A DNA stretch of 64,000 nt from Basidiobolus meristosporus CBS 931.73 (lineage: Eukaryota; Basidiobolomycota; Basidiobolomycetes; Basidiobolales; Basidiobolaceae): contig MCFE01000059.1 of the NCBI GenBank assembly GCA_002104905.1, forward strand, positions 1 to 64,000. Direction: 5' to 3'. Position 1 is the first letter of the stretch. Each line of letters begins with the position of its first letter. Below are positions 1 through 12,960 of this stretch, piece after piece. Under the pieces are notes generated by a model. The model worked only from the letters and a program-made list of their open reading frames with translations, did no database searches and had not been told where the DNA came from. The position numbers and the translations under genes were made by a program.

Positions 1-344
1 TCGAATGGATGGTCATACGAAGCTTCATACCTAGTATTGCACCCTAATAGATGAAATGTCGTTTCAGTGGGTAAGCCTCTATTGCAAGTACGATTTCTGG
101 AAGTCAACCAAATTTTTGTGGCTGCTCAAGGACATGTAGGAACCAGGGTCAGTCGGGTTAGATGTTCCGCTTGCCTGAAATAGTATTTGAAGTTCCTATT
201 TTGTACTCCAATCTGTGTATTGGATCAGTTAAGTGGATGAGGTTGGGAATCTATTTGCTGCGTTTACTCGAGTAAATTTATTACACCATAACACCAATTC
301 AAGAGGAAGAGAGGAAGTTTTCCGGTCAGATTATACAAAGCAAA
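1..344. other. Left flank, no gene seen
   Basis: This is the 3' flank of the minus-strand acid phosphatase gene that ends at 345. I see no coding exon, repeat or RNA gene. A short open frame on the plus strand at 233-511 is antisense to the third phosphatase exon and is not a gene. Confidence 0.4.
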
Positions 345-1787
345 TTAATTTTGTAAGACAAGATATTGACCCACATGCTGAGGACTTGCTTTACAATCGT
401 TCTGGGAGGCCGGTAGCTTCGGCTCCAAATAACCTACAAACTTGTTTAGTGGGCAAGCGTTTAGCTTACACCACGAGTTCTTCACTTCCAGTACTTCACC
501 GTTGTATATAACCCTAACAAAGTAATTCTTGTGGTTTCTCCAAAGTTCAAAAATAATATTAGATGCCTAACAAATTACGACAGGATTAGTGTCTAGAAGC
601 CACAATGGATATGCAAATTCACTTACAAAAGGTGGCCATCTCATGTCCTTTGCCTTTAAAAGTCCCAACAAACCAAAAATCGTGTCGTCATGCCCAGAGA
701 ATATTTCGAATTTGGCTTTGGCTTCACTATGCCGAGTTAACTGAATCCCCGAAAGTATGTTTCGCATTATCCAACCCACGACTACTGCGTTGGCTTTGTC
801 AGCCAACTCTGCATCTCGATGGGTATAAGCGTACTCTTTGTCGACCAACCGAAACAAATCGTCTGTCATCCTTTTCGTAACACATTCACCGCCTCGACAA
901 GGAAGAGGTTTTTGATGGCATTGGCGACATCTCATTGAATCCATATAAGAAACCATTGTTCTGTTAGGCCAATTGAGGGACTGTGGCGTGAGGATACGAT
1001 CCAATTTGGATTTTAATTCCTGCGCCTCTTCCAGATAGTTTTGATAATAACTAGTGTTGATCATATCGTTAGACAGCTGAGTATAACGTGGGCAGATCCA
1101 CTTGTTGAACTTCATCGTTTCGATCTCCCCTGGCTCGTAATGAATAACGAGTGGATCATGTGTGTCGTGCTTCGATTTAGGATACAGTCCGTTGAGTATC
1201 GATTGTGCAGATTGCTTGGTGCGAGTTACATCACTACTTCTGATAAATAATAGCCTAGTATCAGACAGCTTTTTGGGTAGAAATTTTAGCTTATTTACAT
1301 AGATCTCCCTTAACGCACGCCCTAAGGATATGTGCTGCAGTTTTCCTTTGGTAGTGAGCTGGCCGTTGATACAAGAGCCTTTCCAGAAGCTACTTGATAG
1401 AGAATCTTTCTTCGGGATAATCACCTGATATTTGAATTCACTACCATCGTATTCCACCTCTGGGCCATTAAGCCTCGAGTACTCCTGGACTTCATCACAA
1501 TCCCAACTGACATCATGCTCATAGGTTAGTGGCCACACAGGTGTTCTGTCACCGTGGCGAACTACTAATTGGACATGAACCAGCCGAGCATGCGGCTAAT
1601 TCAGAAAAAATGAGTGAATTCGTGCTGAAAGGTATAATATGCCGAATACTGGACTTACCAAAGGTTTGTATGTTGACTTGCTGGGCCTAGAAGCCTGACA
1701 ATAGTTGTAACCATCGTCATACAAGCTGGCAGAAATGGGAAGTACACTTGAAAAAAGTAAATAGACTACTTTCGGCCCAAGGAACAT
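345..1787 (-). CDS. Secreted histidine acid phosphatase (branch 2, PXYLP1-like)
   Basis: Three exons, 1659-1787, 627-1595 and 345-566, joined across introns 1596-1658 (GTAAGT..TTAG) and 567-626 (GTAAGT..TTAG), give 439 residues; all junctions are phase 0. Residues 1-20 form a signal peptide. The phosphohistidine motif RHGDRTP lies at about 56-62, the RSSDVTRT arginine motif near 162, and the HD motif GHDDT near 344-348, as expected for the branch 2 histidine phosphatases. The third exon supplies the conserved SNIIFELW tail block, which supports the model. The family hydrolyses phosphomonoesters outside the cell or in the secretory pathway; the closest animal relative is the Golgi 2-phosphoxylose phosphatase, so the substrate here is uncertain. 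Start chosen as the ATG directly before the signal peptide; an upstream in-frame ATG would add 26 residues and spoil it. Confidence 0.88.
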
Positions 1788-2635
1788 TGCGCAAACTCTC
1801 GATTTTATAACTCGGCTGTTGAACAGGCCCCTGCAGTATTTATACCGGTGCATTATAAAGACCAACTAGCAATGTTGGAGTTTCAGATAGTAAATGCACA
1901 ACCTACATCTTGCTCAAGATAATTGGAGTGAATTGAGTGTCATCGTCGAAAAGTGATGTGGACTATTTGTGATGAATAGGCATTATTTCGATAGTTGGTG
2001 ATTACATTGGTAGCATAAAGTTTCAAAAATCACAATAGTGACCCATGGCGAGTGGAGTTACTCTGAACTACCAATACTCCCCTCATCAAAGTCAACCTTT
2101 GTTGAGAGGCTGGATTGGATGGAATGTAGCATCACACTGAATGTAGTGTAACAATATTTGATGTATAGGTATATATATCTACTGATTTAAAGGACAATGC
2201 AAGATTTATTGGATATTTGGTTTGGAAATAGAGCCATGTCATACATACATGGTATGACGATCATTGAGTTGCACATGATCGATTTGTTTTCCTATCAGAT
2301 GAGGTGTTTAGAAAGCTTGCGAACTATAGTACGAATGAATTCTGACCACAAGATGTCCTTGGTTATGCTAATGAAAGGCTCGGAGGGTTTCGATATTATA
2401 GTAATTCACGTGCGTTGTTCATTAGAACGTTGATTCCAGAAAAGCACGTTTGCCATTTTATTTCGTTACTATAATGCCGAATAATGTGTAAAAAACGATA
2501 TTGCATGGTGATTCAATAGTAGATGTTGAGAAGTGACATCAATAGGATGTTGCTGATGGTCAATACAAAGGTCAGTCAACCGCTAAGAGAAAAATAAAAG
2601 GATGTAGACCGATTAATACCAATCCTGCAAGACAG
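1788..2635. other. Intergenic
   Basis: Lies upstream of the acid phosphatase and downstream of the glucanase, both transcribed leftward. Only short non-coding frames are present. I recognise no promoter element with confidence. Confidence 0.4.
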
Positions 2636-3992
2636 TTAACATCTATCAAGTCGGTTGGTCGGTGGGTTTGGAATCCAACCTTCCTCAACTCCTTGGATGT
2701 AATTCCATTGAGGGGCATTTTCTGCCTTAAAATTCCAAAAGATCCATCCATAACTAGCCTCATAAGCGTCCATTTGCTTTTCAGCATATTGACGCAAGAA
2801 TACACGGTATGCACTGTTGAATGTGCTAACATTCCCTTCGTCTTTACATGTACATCCAGGACAAACTGGGCTGCTGGTCAGATAGGTGCCATCATACCTG
2901 GCACCCTTTTGAAAACCATTAAGCCAAGGCGTACAGTCCGTTGTAGCTAAGCTCCATTCCCCGACAACAGTGCGTATCGGGCTATTCCCCATCTTTTGTT
3001 TTTCTCCACAAGCCATGTCCAGATGCTGCTGCTGAGAAAATTTCAGGAGGTTTTCGTCGAATACTTGGTAGATATGAGTGTCCAAAACAGTATTTTGCAT
3101 GGTGCTCAAGAATTGGCCCATTTCGTTGAAGAACGAGAATCCATCGTGGCCAACTATTAATGGTTGGTAGCCAAGCCCAGTGGCCTGATGAATGGCGGTA
3201 TACGCCTGACCATAAAAATCTTGTAATACCTGGAGTGTTATTCCGGTATTCGGGACTCCGAATGGTTCGTTCAAGAATTGGATGGAGACATTGCCTCCCT
3301 CAATCTCATTTTTAAATTCGGCAGTGACGTTGGCTAGAACATTAACTGTACGCTGGATGTTTTGAGGATCTTTGGGCCAGTCAATGGAGCCTACACGCCC
3401 ACTATTATCAAATCCATTCTAGAGTCTAACTGTTAGTAGGATTCTTTGTACCAGGGATATTTAGTGTTTCACCTGAGAATTTGGAGCACCGTGTAAATCC
3501 AATAACACGTGCATGTTGTACTTGATTGCCCAATTCACTGCTTGTCGTAAATATGGATACTGTCCCTGTACGTAAGGCTCATCCTCACGAGAGTCAACCA
3601 TCCAGTAACCGTAAGGAATTCTTACTGTGTTCAACCCATAATTAGCTAATTTTTGGAAATCTACTTCTGTTACCCAGGTTCCCCAATGAAGTTGCAGCTG
3701 TCTATAAGCCTCTGATTTCCCTAGATATTGACAGAAGGTGAACTCGTCTACAGCAGCGTTAGGCTTCCCTAGAAACTGCTCAAATAGGCTCGGAGTGATC
3801 CCTGTCATTTTTAGATGCAGAATAATGTGAGCAACAACTTTACATTCGGTACTTGGCATACGTAAGCTCCTTACATGGTTCAATTAACAACCATCCCCCA
3901 AGATTTACACCACGTATTTTGTCAGGTAGCGGTGCAGCAAGACTAGCACCTAGTTTCAGAACCGTAATGAGAGTAAAGTAAGCAATTTTCAT
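2636..3992 (-). CDS. Secreted GH5 exo-beta-1,3-glucanase
   Basis: Three exons, 3875-3992, 3473-3801 and 2636-3418, with introns 3802-3874 and 3419-3472, encode 409 residues. The first intron splits the conserved Trp of the EPW(I)TPSLFE block, and joining restores it exactly. A signal peptide (MKIAYFTLITVLKLGASLAA) starts the protein. GH5 subfamily 9 hallmarks follow: RGVNLGGWLLIEPW, RIPYGYW, LLDLHGAPNSQ, the acid/base Glu in LNEPFG (about 200) and the nucleophile Glu in VGEWS (about 303). The C-terminus WIPNPPTNR is typical. Such enzymes release glucose from beta-1,3-glucan and remodel the fungal cell wall. The length matches the family (about 400). No broken motif is seen. Confidence 0.92.
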
Positions 3993-6669
3993 GATGTCCA
4001 AGTCCTGGAAGTATAATTTAATACGGTGGGATTTCCTTGGTCTTATCTAGTTGGAAGTGGCGGAAGTACCAGAAATACGGATGGAAAGACCTAGCTTTGC
4101 AAAAATAGAATGATGTGCCATAAGAGAGCACATCCGGGCCTTTATACATAGTCTCATGCCCTCAACCGATATTGAATCATCGTAAACACTGGTCCAGCAA
4201 GAGCTCTCATATTAAAAATAAGTTGATATTGGTAGCCAACAAGACAGTCTGGATTGATGTTATTGGTTGTACCTGAAGTGCTTTTCCATCTTTGATTTTT
4301 CCTTTCGATTATTTGACATATTGTCCGACAGACTTTACAACTTATATGCAAGTCATGTAAACGATTTGGCGGACACCCGACAATCCGGATGTCAACAGCA
4401 TTATTATTGGGTGGCAATGTATTAAAAAGACCCCAGAAGGAAAGCGACTCCATCCTCACCACGCTAAAGCGTCCGCTGGTAGTCAGAGTATTACTTTTAT
4501 CAGCTTCCAGTCACCCTCTTTGAAGGAAAGAACTATACTATGGTGCTTCTTCATCTTGTCAATTCCCGTTATAACTCTATTGAAAATGCTTCTGTACTTC
4601 GCCTAGCTTCATTCCATCCCAAGTTCTCTAGGATATTCTACGTGTGGCTTATCTACCGCCACGCTTAACAGCTGCACAGACGGCGGACATGGTGAGTCAG
4701 CCACCCATTAAGTGAAACATATTCCACATGCTTCTCAACATACATCGTTCAAAGGAATGTCCATTTGGCCTTAGTAACAATTAGCCGCTAAATATCTACA
4801 ACATACAACCCTCTGGGAATGGCCAACACAAGAAATATTTTGATGTTTGGTAACTGACAATATGGTAGAAAAGGGCACATGCTCGAATAGGATCTGGGGA
4901 AATGCGGTATGATCCGCCATTGTAATTTACCAATTATTCAATCGTTCAAGCGAACAGTGTTTATTTGATGTAGCAGATCCACCAATATTAATACGCCGAC
5001 AAGGTAGGGCGGTAATATAACCAGGCTACTGCGATTGAATTGGAATCAGAAATGATTGGTCCGACTTACTGTTCATATACGCTACGCTACCATCTGTAAA
5101 TGTAACAAGAGAAGTCTTGTGATATCCAATAACGAATGTAGAAAGTAATCACTCAACAATCATATTTATTAAGAATAGAGTAACCTTTTATAGCGAACGA
5201 TTAAAATGATTTACCAGAGCGTTATGTAGAATTGACATTCAGGGAAGGTACTGGTTTGCCACAGAATAGTGTACAAATTAGCACCCTGATACCAAGATGG
5301 AATTATTTTACTGCGTACGCATGCGTAAATTCTCTCATAGCAATGAACAATGCAAGGCAGCAGAGTGGAAGTTACAGAGTGCCACGCAGCCACTTCCCAA
5401 GTAGTACTTCTTTACGTTTCCTCACTTTATCCAGGATAAGCTGCATCGTATGAGGGCTAATCAGTCACAAGTAGATTTATTGAATATTTTAAAACTTAAG
5501 AAATGGTCGATATCAGAGGCCTAGTTAAACTCTTATTATCGAACTATTCGCCAATCAGGGCTATAATAGCATTGTTTAAGGAGTATACATTATACTCTTT
5601 TGGTGATGGTCCTGGCTTCGCTATTCCATACACAATATTGACCCTATGCTCTTACATGATACTCTCTGCAGGTCCGGAATTTACGTTTGATGCGGTTTGA
5701 CCCTCCGATTCGAATAGCCGAAAACCATAAGACTTGATTTAACAAAGGCAGGAGAGAGAGGTTAATCCCTCTCAGCATAAATTTAGCCAGGGTGTGGTTT
5801 GGTTTGCGTATGATCCTTGACTAACAGACCATTTCCTTTACAAGGGGTCCATTGTCGATTATCATACATAATCTTATGTGCAACAACTAGTTGATCACTT
5901 CCATTTGTTTAGGACAAGCATGATTTTATTAGGTTTGCCATTACGACCTGATATCCCTTCAGATTGTAGATTAAAACCTTCGTGCTACATTGGTTGCCAC
6001 TTGCCTCAATACTGTACACTTTTCATGAGGGTGCTTCCCTTGGGCAGAAGAGTAAGAAACGTAATGTCATGACAATGTAATCTTGAACACAATCAAAATG
6101 CCGTTATTTTGGTGAGAATTCCAGTAGCTTGTAACCACATGCGGAGATAAAGTTCGTGCACCTGTTCTCAGGGATATGTAATTCCAAAGGGAAACTAAGG
6201 ATTTCTGCCACATGAATCCAATAAATGCTCGAATATCTAAGGGATAGAGATTTAGTCGCTTCTTATGATGCTCATAGGATCAGCTACAGTCTCTCGTGTG
6301 AGAAAAAAATATTCTCATAGCTTCATTCGCTTTTAATCTTCGAATTCCCCTTTCTCCAAGTATAGGCGCATAGAAATCAATGGTGAATGTACTACCGAGA
6401 TTTTCAATGCTTGAATTGATTCGTGTGCGCATGATTCGTGAGATACAATGTGTGACTATTCCTCTGGCACATATCCTGTGCTGCGTGGGAAAAATACACG
6501 ATGATTATACAACTCACCCATTTCATATCAACCATAAATATAAGGGTTTCAACGGCTTCACAACCAGTATTTTAGTAACATCGTGAAGGCTTGACGCCAT
6601 TACATATATTTCAACTGACTGTATCACTCTTTAACACAGACTCCAAACTGTACTTGCCAGGCTACTAGA
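3993..6669. other. Long AT-rich intergenic region
   Basis: About 2.7 kb between the divergently transcribed glucanase and acyl-CoA synthetase genes. It holds only short frames. One at 4154-4462 (minus) is described separately. I see no transposon motif or RNA gene. Confidence 0.35.
4154..4450 (-). CDS. Possible small or partial gene, unrecognised
   Basis: An open frame of about 98 codons (from MESLSFWG) with several cysteines (GCPPN, CKVCRTIC, NPDCL) and a fairly protein-like tail (YQYQLIFNMRALAG). I do not recognise a family, there is no signal peptide, and I could not find a convincing upstream exon. It could be a last exon, a relic or chance. Reported only because nothing else occupies the region. 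Confidence 0.15.
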   Translation of the reverse strand, partial: ESLSFWGLFNTLPPNNNAVDIRIVGCPPNRLHDLHISCKVCRTICQIIERKNQRWKSTSGTTNNINPDCLVGYQYQLIFNMRALAGPVFTMIQYRLRA

Positions 6670-8852
6670 ATGTATTCTCTTTACAGAACAGCTTATCCTC
6701 GACTCAATGCGAATAGAGCCTGGCGCACTTTGCTGGTTGGCTCGAAGCGACAGTACTCCGCTGTCGATGCCCAGCAGAAACAGCCCAAACTCTTACGCCA
6801 TTCCCATGTTGTGGGTGATACTTCTAAGCCCCTGTGTGAAGACACCATTGGGGCGTTCTGGGATAGACAAGTTAGCAAATATGGGGATAGAGAGGCCCTA
6901 GTTGTCAAGCACGAAAACAACCTGAGGTGGTCGTTCCGCGAGTTTGGTGAGAATGTGGACAACCTAATCAGAGGACTTCATGCCTCTGGCTTGAGGAAAG
7001 GTGACAGAGTAGGGTACGTGTGGCCGTATGCCGGATATTGCCGTATAGACCACTCATGAAATTCTGTTACAGCGTTTTTATGCCTAATAACAGCGCCTGG
7101 GCTACACTTCAATATGCTACAGCGAAGCTTGGTCTCATCCTGGTGACCATTAATCCTGCCTATAGATCTCATGAGCTACTACAGGCTCTGCAGTTGGTAG
7201 AATGCAAATCATTGATTTTGACTCCTACGTTCAAGACGTCCAATTATGTTCAAATGCTGGAATCCATCATCCCAGGGTTCAAAGATGGGAAGCAAAATAA
7301 CCTGGAGTGCGAGGAGATCCCGAGTCTGAAGCAAATTATCATGGTGGACAACTCATTTGGAAGCTTCGATTTCAATGGTCTAAATGGTGTCACTCGCTAT
7401 GAGGATCTGTTGATTAAGAATACTCATTTGGATTCCAGTATTCGGAAACATCAGGAGCAGTTGGGCAACAACGACATAGTGAATATTCAATTCACAAGTG
7501 GAACCACCGGTCTTCCAAAGTGAGTATCCCCAAACTCTTCTGCATCATCACAACCTTGATTCATATATCAACGCTGTTTTCACTACAGGGGAGTATCTCT
7601 GTCACACCGCAATATCCTTAACAATGGTATTGCCATCGGAGATCGCATGTTGCTTACGGAAAAGGACAAGATATGCATTCCAGTTCCTTTGTATCATTGT
7701 TTCGGATTGGTACTTGGAAATCTCGCAGCCATGACCCATGGGGCTAGTGTTGTTTACCCAAGTGAAGGGTTTAACTCTGCCCTCACGCTAAAAGCAGTGG
7801 AGGAAGAGAAATGCACAGCATTACATGGAGTGCCCACAGTAAGGAAATGCGGCTCTTGCTTTGAAAGCCCTCTATTAATACATTACCTTTGCAGATGTTT
7901 ATTGACGAGATGAACTTGCCGGATTTCGACAAGTACGACCTGAGCAGCCTCAGGTAAGCAATGATAACGGGTGCTCTCTAGATAGATGATTAAATTGTTC
8001 CTTGGCTAGGACTGGCATTGCCGCTGGAAGCCCTGTTCCCATCGAAACCATGAAAGACCTTATCGCGAAGATGAACATGAAGGATATCACCATTTGCTAC
8101 GGAATGACAGAGACAAGTCCAGTAAGCTTCCAATCACAAACCACTGACGATGTAGAGCACCGCTGTGAAACAGTTGGGTCAATCCATCCACACGTCGAAG
8201 CTAAAGGTATGCTGCTGTTTGCTCGCAGTAATGCCAGATTTACTAACACGAGAGCACTAGTGATCGACCCCACAACAGGCGAGACTGTACCTGTTGGGCA
8301 GTCAGGCGAACTCTGCACTAAAGGCTATATTGTTATGCAAGGAGGATATTGGAACTCCGCTACTCAAACCTCTGAGGTTATTGACAAAGATGGCTGGATG
8401 CATACAGGAGATACTGGAATCATCGACGAAGATGGTTATTGTAAGATCATTGGACGGATCAAGGACATTATTATTCGTGGGGGAGAAAAGATTCACCCAG
8501 TGGAAGTAGAAAACTGCCTTTTCGAGATGCCTGGTGTACAGAATGTCAGCATCGTTGGAGTGCCGGATAAGAAGTTTGGAGAGCAGGTAAGAACTATCTT
8601 GGCTGCGTTTATTTGAGGGCAAGTGGTTCCGGTACTCATCAACTCTTGAAGGTTTGCGCATGGATTACCCCCAGAGAGGGCACGAAGTTGACAGAAGAGT
8701 CCGTTAAGGCATTCTGCCAAGGACAGATCTCGCACTACAAGATACCCAAGTACGTCTTCTTCATGCCTTCTGACGAGTTTCCTAAAACTGTAACCGGGAA
8801 GATACAAAAGAATATTATTCGCGAGCGTTCCAAGGAGTTCCTTGGATTGTAA
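6670..8852 (+). CDS. Mitochondrial medium-chain acyl-CoA synthetase (ACSF2-like)
   Basis: Seven exons (6670-7013, 7073-7519, 7589-7838, 7895-7953, 8010-8206, 8261-8586, 8652-8852) encode 607 residues, and every junction keeps phase. The N-terminus is rich in Arg/Ser/Ala without acids ([19 protein letters not shown]), suggesting a mitochondrial presequence. ANL-superfamily motifs are intact: the AMP-binding loop SGTTGLPKG, interrupted by intron 2 and restored on splicing, YGMTETSP, the TGD of the hinge region (MHTGDTG), [18 protein letters not shown], and the C-terminal catalytic lysine in KTVTGKIQK. Members activate fatty acids to acyl-AMP and then acyl-CoA. Overall layout resembles ACSF2 rather than 4-coumarate ligases. 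Substrate chain length cannot be read from the sequence. Confidence 0.92.
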
Positions 8853-11673
8853 TTACATTGCATCCAGGAAGATCCCCCTAACTCTTAACGCGTAACTATG
8901 TTTCTGCTAATCGATTGACGTGTTTCCACCTGGGCGCCTTATGTGGCAGCCATGGAACTTTAACGGATAACCAATGGACAAGCTACAATCTACATTCTTT
9001 GTAACATTTACAACCTAGCATTGATACTTCTAATTGTGTTAAATCCTTTACCCACTTGAAAATAAACGAACAATTACGGACCTAGCTCGACTGAAGAGTG
9101 CAATGCACTTGATGCTCTTCATTAGAGATTTGGGCGTTTAATCAAATGTCGCGCCTGGAGGCGAGAGTAGGGGCCTTAGACGAATGCTGATCAGAGTACA
9201 GTATTGCTTCATGCACAAGATGGGACCGTTTCAACACAACCGCCTCTGAGCAATCAATGCATCATGCTACTGCAAGTGAATGGCAGTATGAGGCTGCAGA
9301 AGGGGCGGATGAAAGTGACAATCATGGCTACCCGTATATATAGATCATCACAAGATGGTTTAGAGTGGAATTGACTCGGATGTACTTGGTAAGTTGTGTC
9401 TCTCGATCGATCTATCCGTCAAATAGGTAGCTAGTGTTTTTCGGACACCGAAAGCAGGAGATCGTGGTTGAACCGATCCCTCCAGCGATTCGATGATATC
9501 GTGCATATGGTTGAGCTAAAATGAAATCCCATCGCCGCACAAAGTGGAACATTGTCTACAGCATTTGCTAGCGCCATCTATACGGATCAGCTGAGATCCA
9601 TTTGGATCATTTTGTATGAGAAACACTGGTTCTACTGCTCCCTACCTATTATTTACGGTTATTGGTGAAACTAATTCCCGATCTACACCCTCAGTAGGAT
9701 TGTAATCAAATGCTGATGCCAAATCAGGAACCCGGAAGAGACCAGCCTAATATCAACTGACACTTGGGGATAAGCACCCTAAACTGCATTTCATATTTGT
9801 CATTCCTGTAGCTACATGGCTATCCTAACAACAGATCTCAAGCTCACCCTCTCCACAGTGGAATCCGATTCAGTTTCATGCTGCACATGCGGAACTGGAT
9901 CAAGAAGGATTCTATACTGCAGTAAGTAAGCAGAAAGACATGTGTCAAGAGTTAAATTTGCACTTGAGCGGGGGCGCATTCGAGTGCTGTAGGTGGCAGA
10001 AACCGGTTATTGAAATCAAATATATACTTTCTGGTATGTCTGATGCCTGCTCAATTCGTTTGATGATGTTTTCGATTAAATTGGCTACATGGGGATGGTT
10101 GACCATCTATATTGCACAGATTAAACGCACATGGGAACCTTACAATCGCTTGTTTCGTTCTTTGGCTCAGAGTCCATTCGATTTGTGGCAGTTGCCAGAC
10201 AGATGTGGCCGCCGAGCTGGAGGTTGGGTGTGTGTTGTCATGAACCAACAGACTGCTCGGCGTACTCTATTGGGATGCAACGGGAATCTCATTGCTCAGC
10301 ACCCAACTGGAAGTGGTGTGACTAGATTTTATCGGATATGTCATATAGATGCAATGGAGTATGGTTTTTACTCGGAACAGGTCTGTCTTAAGCAGCCCTA
10401 TTGGCGAGGCGCCACTCAGGTTCTCGTGAATGACGAAAGGCTTCCACGCGCATTGATGCTATTCATGTAGACGCCCGATATTCTCTGGCGTAATAGGAGA
10501 ATCCTTGGATTAGTTCATATTTGAATCTATCTATAGTATCACTGGGGAATAATCTCGAGGCAGATGGACATCTCTGTACCCTGATTTCTCTCTTTGGCAA
10601 CTGATGCGTCCAATAAACCCAGGCAACTCCAAGACCCAACCGCGCTAACGGTGCTATTTGCGAAGTGGTGTTTTTGTAGCTATATCGGCTGCATGGGAAT
10701 TTTAGAGCAGCGCATATACTGGTTTCTCACCTGATTTGATCATCGCCTGACTCGATTCTGAATCTGGGGAATCCTTTTAATGATCTAGAGTAGCAATTAT
10801 TACAACACGTTTCAGTATGAAGCGGTAACCTAGTAGCTGCAGGCCCTATTTGGTAAGTCAACGATGCGGCGGGGACTGGGCTATTGGCAGTCCCAAGCGA
10901 ATGTAACACACCGGGTACCATTATTTCAGGTGAAAGGTCCATTGGGTTCGGGTACCTCAAACCATACTACTAAACAACCAAACTCTCAAACCTGTGTTTC
11001 TTCTTCTGACGTAATCCCGGGCTACCTGGGCGAATTCCCAATCTCCTAATGGCTGCTCAATCAAATGCATGCTTTGGAATTCAGAGGCCGTCCACAAGAG
11101 CCCAGGTAGCCGAATCTCCTGTTGCAGCAGAACATACGATCACTGGAGGCTCCGCCAGAGTTGCTGATCAACTGGAATGCGCCGATAGCGAGTCCCAGCC
11201 TCAGTCTGCTGCTTGTGGATCAGCTCTGCGTTTTGTGAGCATATGCTGTATCTCTTGATCAATCACCCAATTTCCATGGCCACCGCAGTTTGGCCGAGCA
11301 GTTGTTGCTAGTGTTCCCATTTGATCTCAGTTAGATGGCCGTTTGTGGTGGATTATGCTATCATAGGAGTGCTTTGTTATGCTAATCTGTATGGTTGTGT
11401 GGTTTAGGGAGGTTATCAAATCTGGATACCGATTTAGCCTCACGGGTTTTGAAACCAAAAACTATTAAAAAGCCACAATCCTCCCATAGCCTCTCTCGAA
11501 CTTTAATCTTTCATGAGTGACGCCTTTTTATTATCCATCATTCCTTGATAATTCCCTGCCAATATCCACCGCCATAAGCACTTCCCATTGAATTGTGTTG
11601 ACTGCACTCCGCATACGTACCTCGTGTTCATCCACTAGCCGCCCCATTTAGATCGGTTACTAACCACTTTCAG
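8853..11673. other. Long intergenic region with no convincing gene
   Basis: A 2.8 kb stretch before the bZIP gene. An open frame of 176 codons at 9940-10470 has no recognisable motif, is low in typical coding bias, and is rejected. The last part (about 11460-11673) probably holds the bZIP promoter and a 5'-UTR intron, since a perfect TACTAAC branch site (11658-11664) and CAG acceptor directly precede the ATG. Confidence 0.35.
11658..11673 (+). promoter_or_regulatory. Branch site and 3' splice site abutting the bZIP start codon
   Basis: A perfect TACTAAC at 11658-11664 is followed by CAG at 11671-11673 and then ATG. This is the end of an intron whose 5' splice site I could not place with certainty; a GTACCT near 11617 is a candidate. 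Confidence 0.55.
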
Positions 11674-12960
11674 ATGAACTCCCTCAAAGAAGCTGATGTA
11701 GAGAATCTTTTCGCTTCAAACGAAAATCAACAACTGGAGGACACGATATTAGATCAGATGCTCAACCTAACGGATCCTCAGCCGTCTGAGGTTGAGGGCT
11801 CTAGATTGCTTAGTGAAAGTTTGGGTCCTCTTGAGTCTCTTGAGAGAGATGGCTCTTCGAAGCTATTCCATCCGGGTAAATTGGACATGCTGAATGGACA
11901 AATGGAGCCCCAATTTTTTGACTGTACCGCGAATAAAATGGTGCCAGTGTCAGATGCTCTGCTGTCGAGGATGTCTGAACCCTCCTCCTTCGCCACAATA
12001 GCAGAATCCCCCACCAACTCTGATGCGCCTGTCTCTCCTCGCTCCTCGATCCAGACTAGGAATAGCGAGTTCAACTTGTCATGGGACGACGTGCCAGGTT
12101 TCCCCCCCTCCTCCCATGTTGTCCCTCAAAGCTCAATATACCAATTCTCGGGCTATGATAATCATTTGGCATCACGACGAGCAAGCCTTCCTGAGAATGG
12201 TATGTCCCACTTCACACAGTTCCCTGATCTTTCTAGCGGCCGAAAACGTGTGGTTTCTTGGGCAGATCTGGGCAGTCACTCTTTTGAGACCAAGGAAATA
12301 GACCGAAACGATCAACAATCATCGCAGTCACTTTACGGGAGACGGTTTTCTCTGCATTTGCCTGTACATACCACCCACCAAGCCTCGAAATTCTACCCTC
12401 CAAATAATGGGTACCCAGAGTATGGAACGATGGACTTGAGTTTGAGGAATCAATTCAATCTCCCCATTGACTGCGAGCCACTTGCAGACAACAAATCGAA
12501 AGCCCATCCATATCATGGTAACTACCTGCCGAAGCCCAAATCCAAAGAGCACATGAAGCCGGCAGGGGAGAAGAAAGCATATAATAAGAGAGACTCCCAA
12601 GCCTCCAAATTGGCAAACCCGGAGCAGCCGGTGGAAATGCTCGATGATTTTTCGGACTCCAACATAGACACCAAAGACCTTGACCCTGATGAAGAACTGC
12701 TTGATAGCCCGAAACAATCACAAACAGTTGTTGAGCGTCGTCTATCTCGTCGCAGAGAAAGAAACCGACTAGCTGCGCGTCGCAGCCGCGAAAAACGAAA
12801 CCAATTTTTGAGGGAACTAGAGCAGCTAAATCAATCGCTGAATAGTGAGAACGGTGCTTTGAAGGCCAGCCTTTGTGAGGCGCTACGGGAACTGCAAATT
12901 CTGAGGGCAGCCACTTCTTCCAACCCGAATCTTGCATCAGCATCAAGCACTAGTGATTAG
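11674..12960 (+). CDS. bZIP transcription factor (ATF/CREB-like basic region)
   Basis: Single coding exon, 428 residues. The bZIP lies at about residues 355-412: the basic region has the N-x7-R signature (RNRLAARRSREKR), followed by a short leucine zipper with heptad leucines through LEQLNQSL..LKASLCEALRELQIL. The rest is Ser/Pro-rich and acidic, probably activation and phosphorylation regions, with no other domain. It is expected to act in the nucleus as a dimer on CRE/AP-1-type sites. The start is the ATG immediately after TACTAAC...CAG, so a 5'-UTR intron appears to end exactly at the start codon; an upstream coding exon cannot be excluded. Confidence 0.85.
   Translation: MNSLKEADVENLFASNENQQLEDTILDQMLNLTDPQPSEVEGSRLLSESLGPLESLERDGSSKLFHPGKLDMLNGQMEPQFFDCTANKMVPVSDALLSRMSEPSSFATIAESPTNSDAPVSPRSSIQTRNSEFNLSWDDVPGFPPSSHVVPQSSIYQFSGYDNHLASRRASLPENGMSHFTQFPDLSSGRKRVVSWADLGSHSFETKEIDRNDQQSSQSLYGRRFSLHLPVHTTHQASKFYPPNNGYPEYGTMDLSLRNQFNLPIDCEPLADNKSKAHPYHGNYLPKPKSKEHMKPAGEKKAYNKRDSQASKLANPEQPVEMLDDFSDSNIDTKDLDPDEELLDSPKQSQTVVERRLSRRRERNRLAARRSREKRNQFLRELEQLNQSLNSENGALKASLCEALRELQILRAATSSNPNLASASSTSD

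Noticed and set aside
9940-10470. Open frame of 176 codons on the plus strand
   Set aside because: No recognisable motif, odd composition, overlapping frames on the other strand of similar quality, and no splice-supported neighbours.
12328-12946. Minus-strand open frames
   Set aside because: Antisense to the bZIP coding exon; no independent support.
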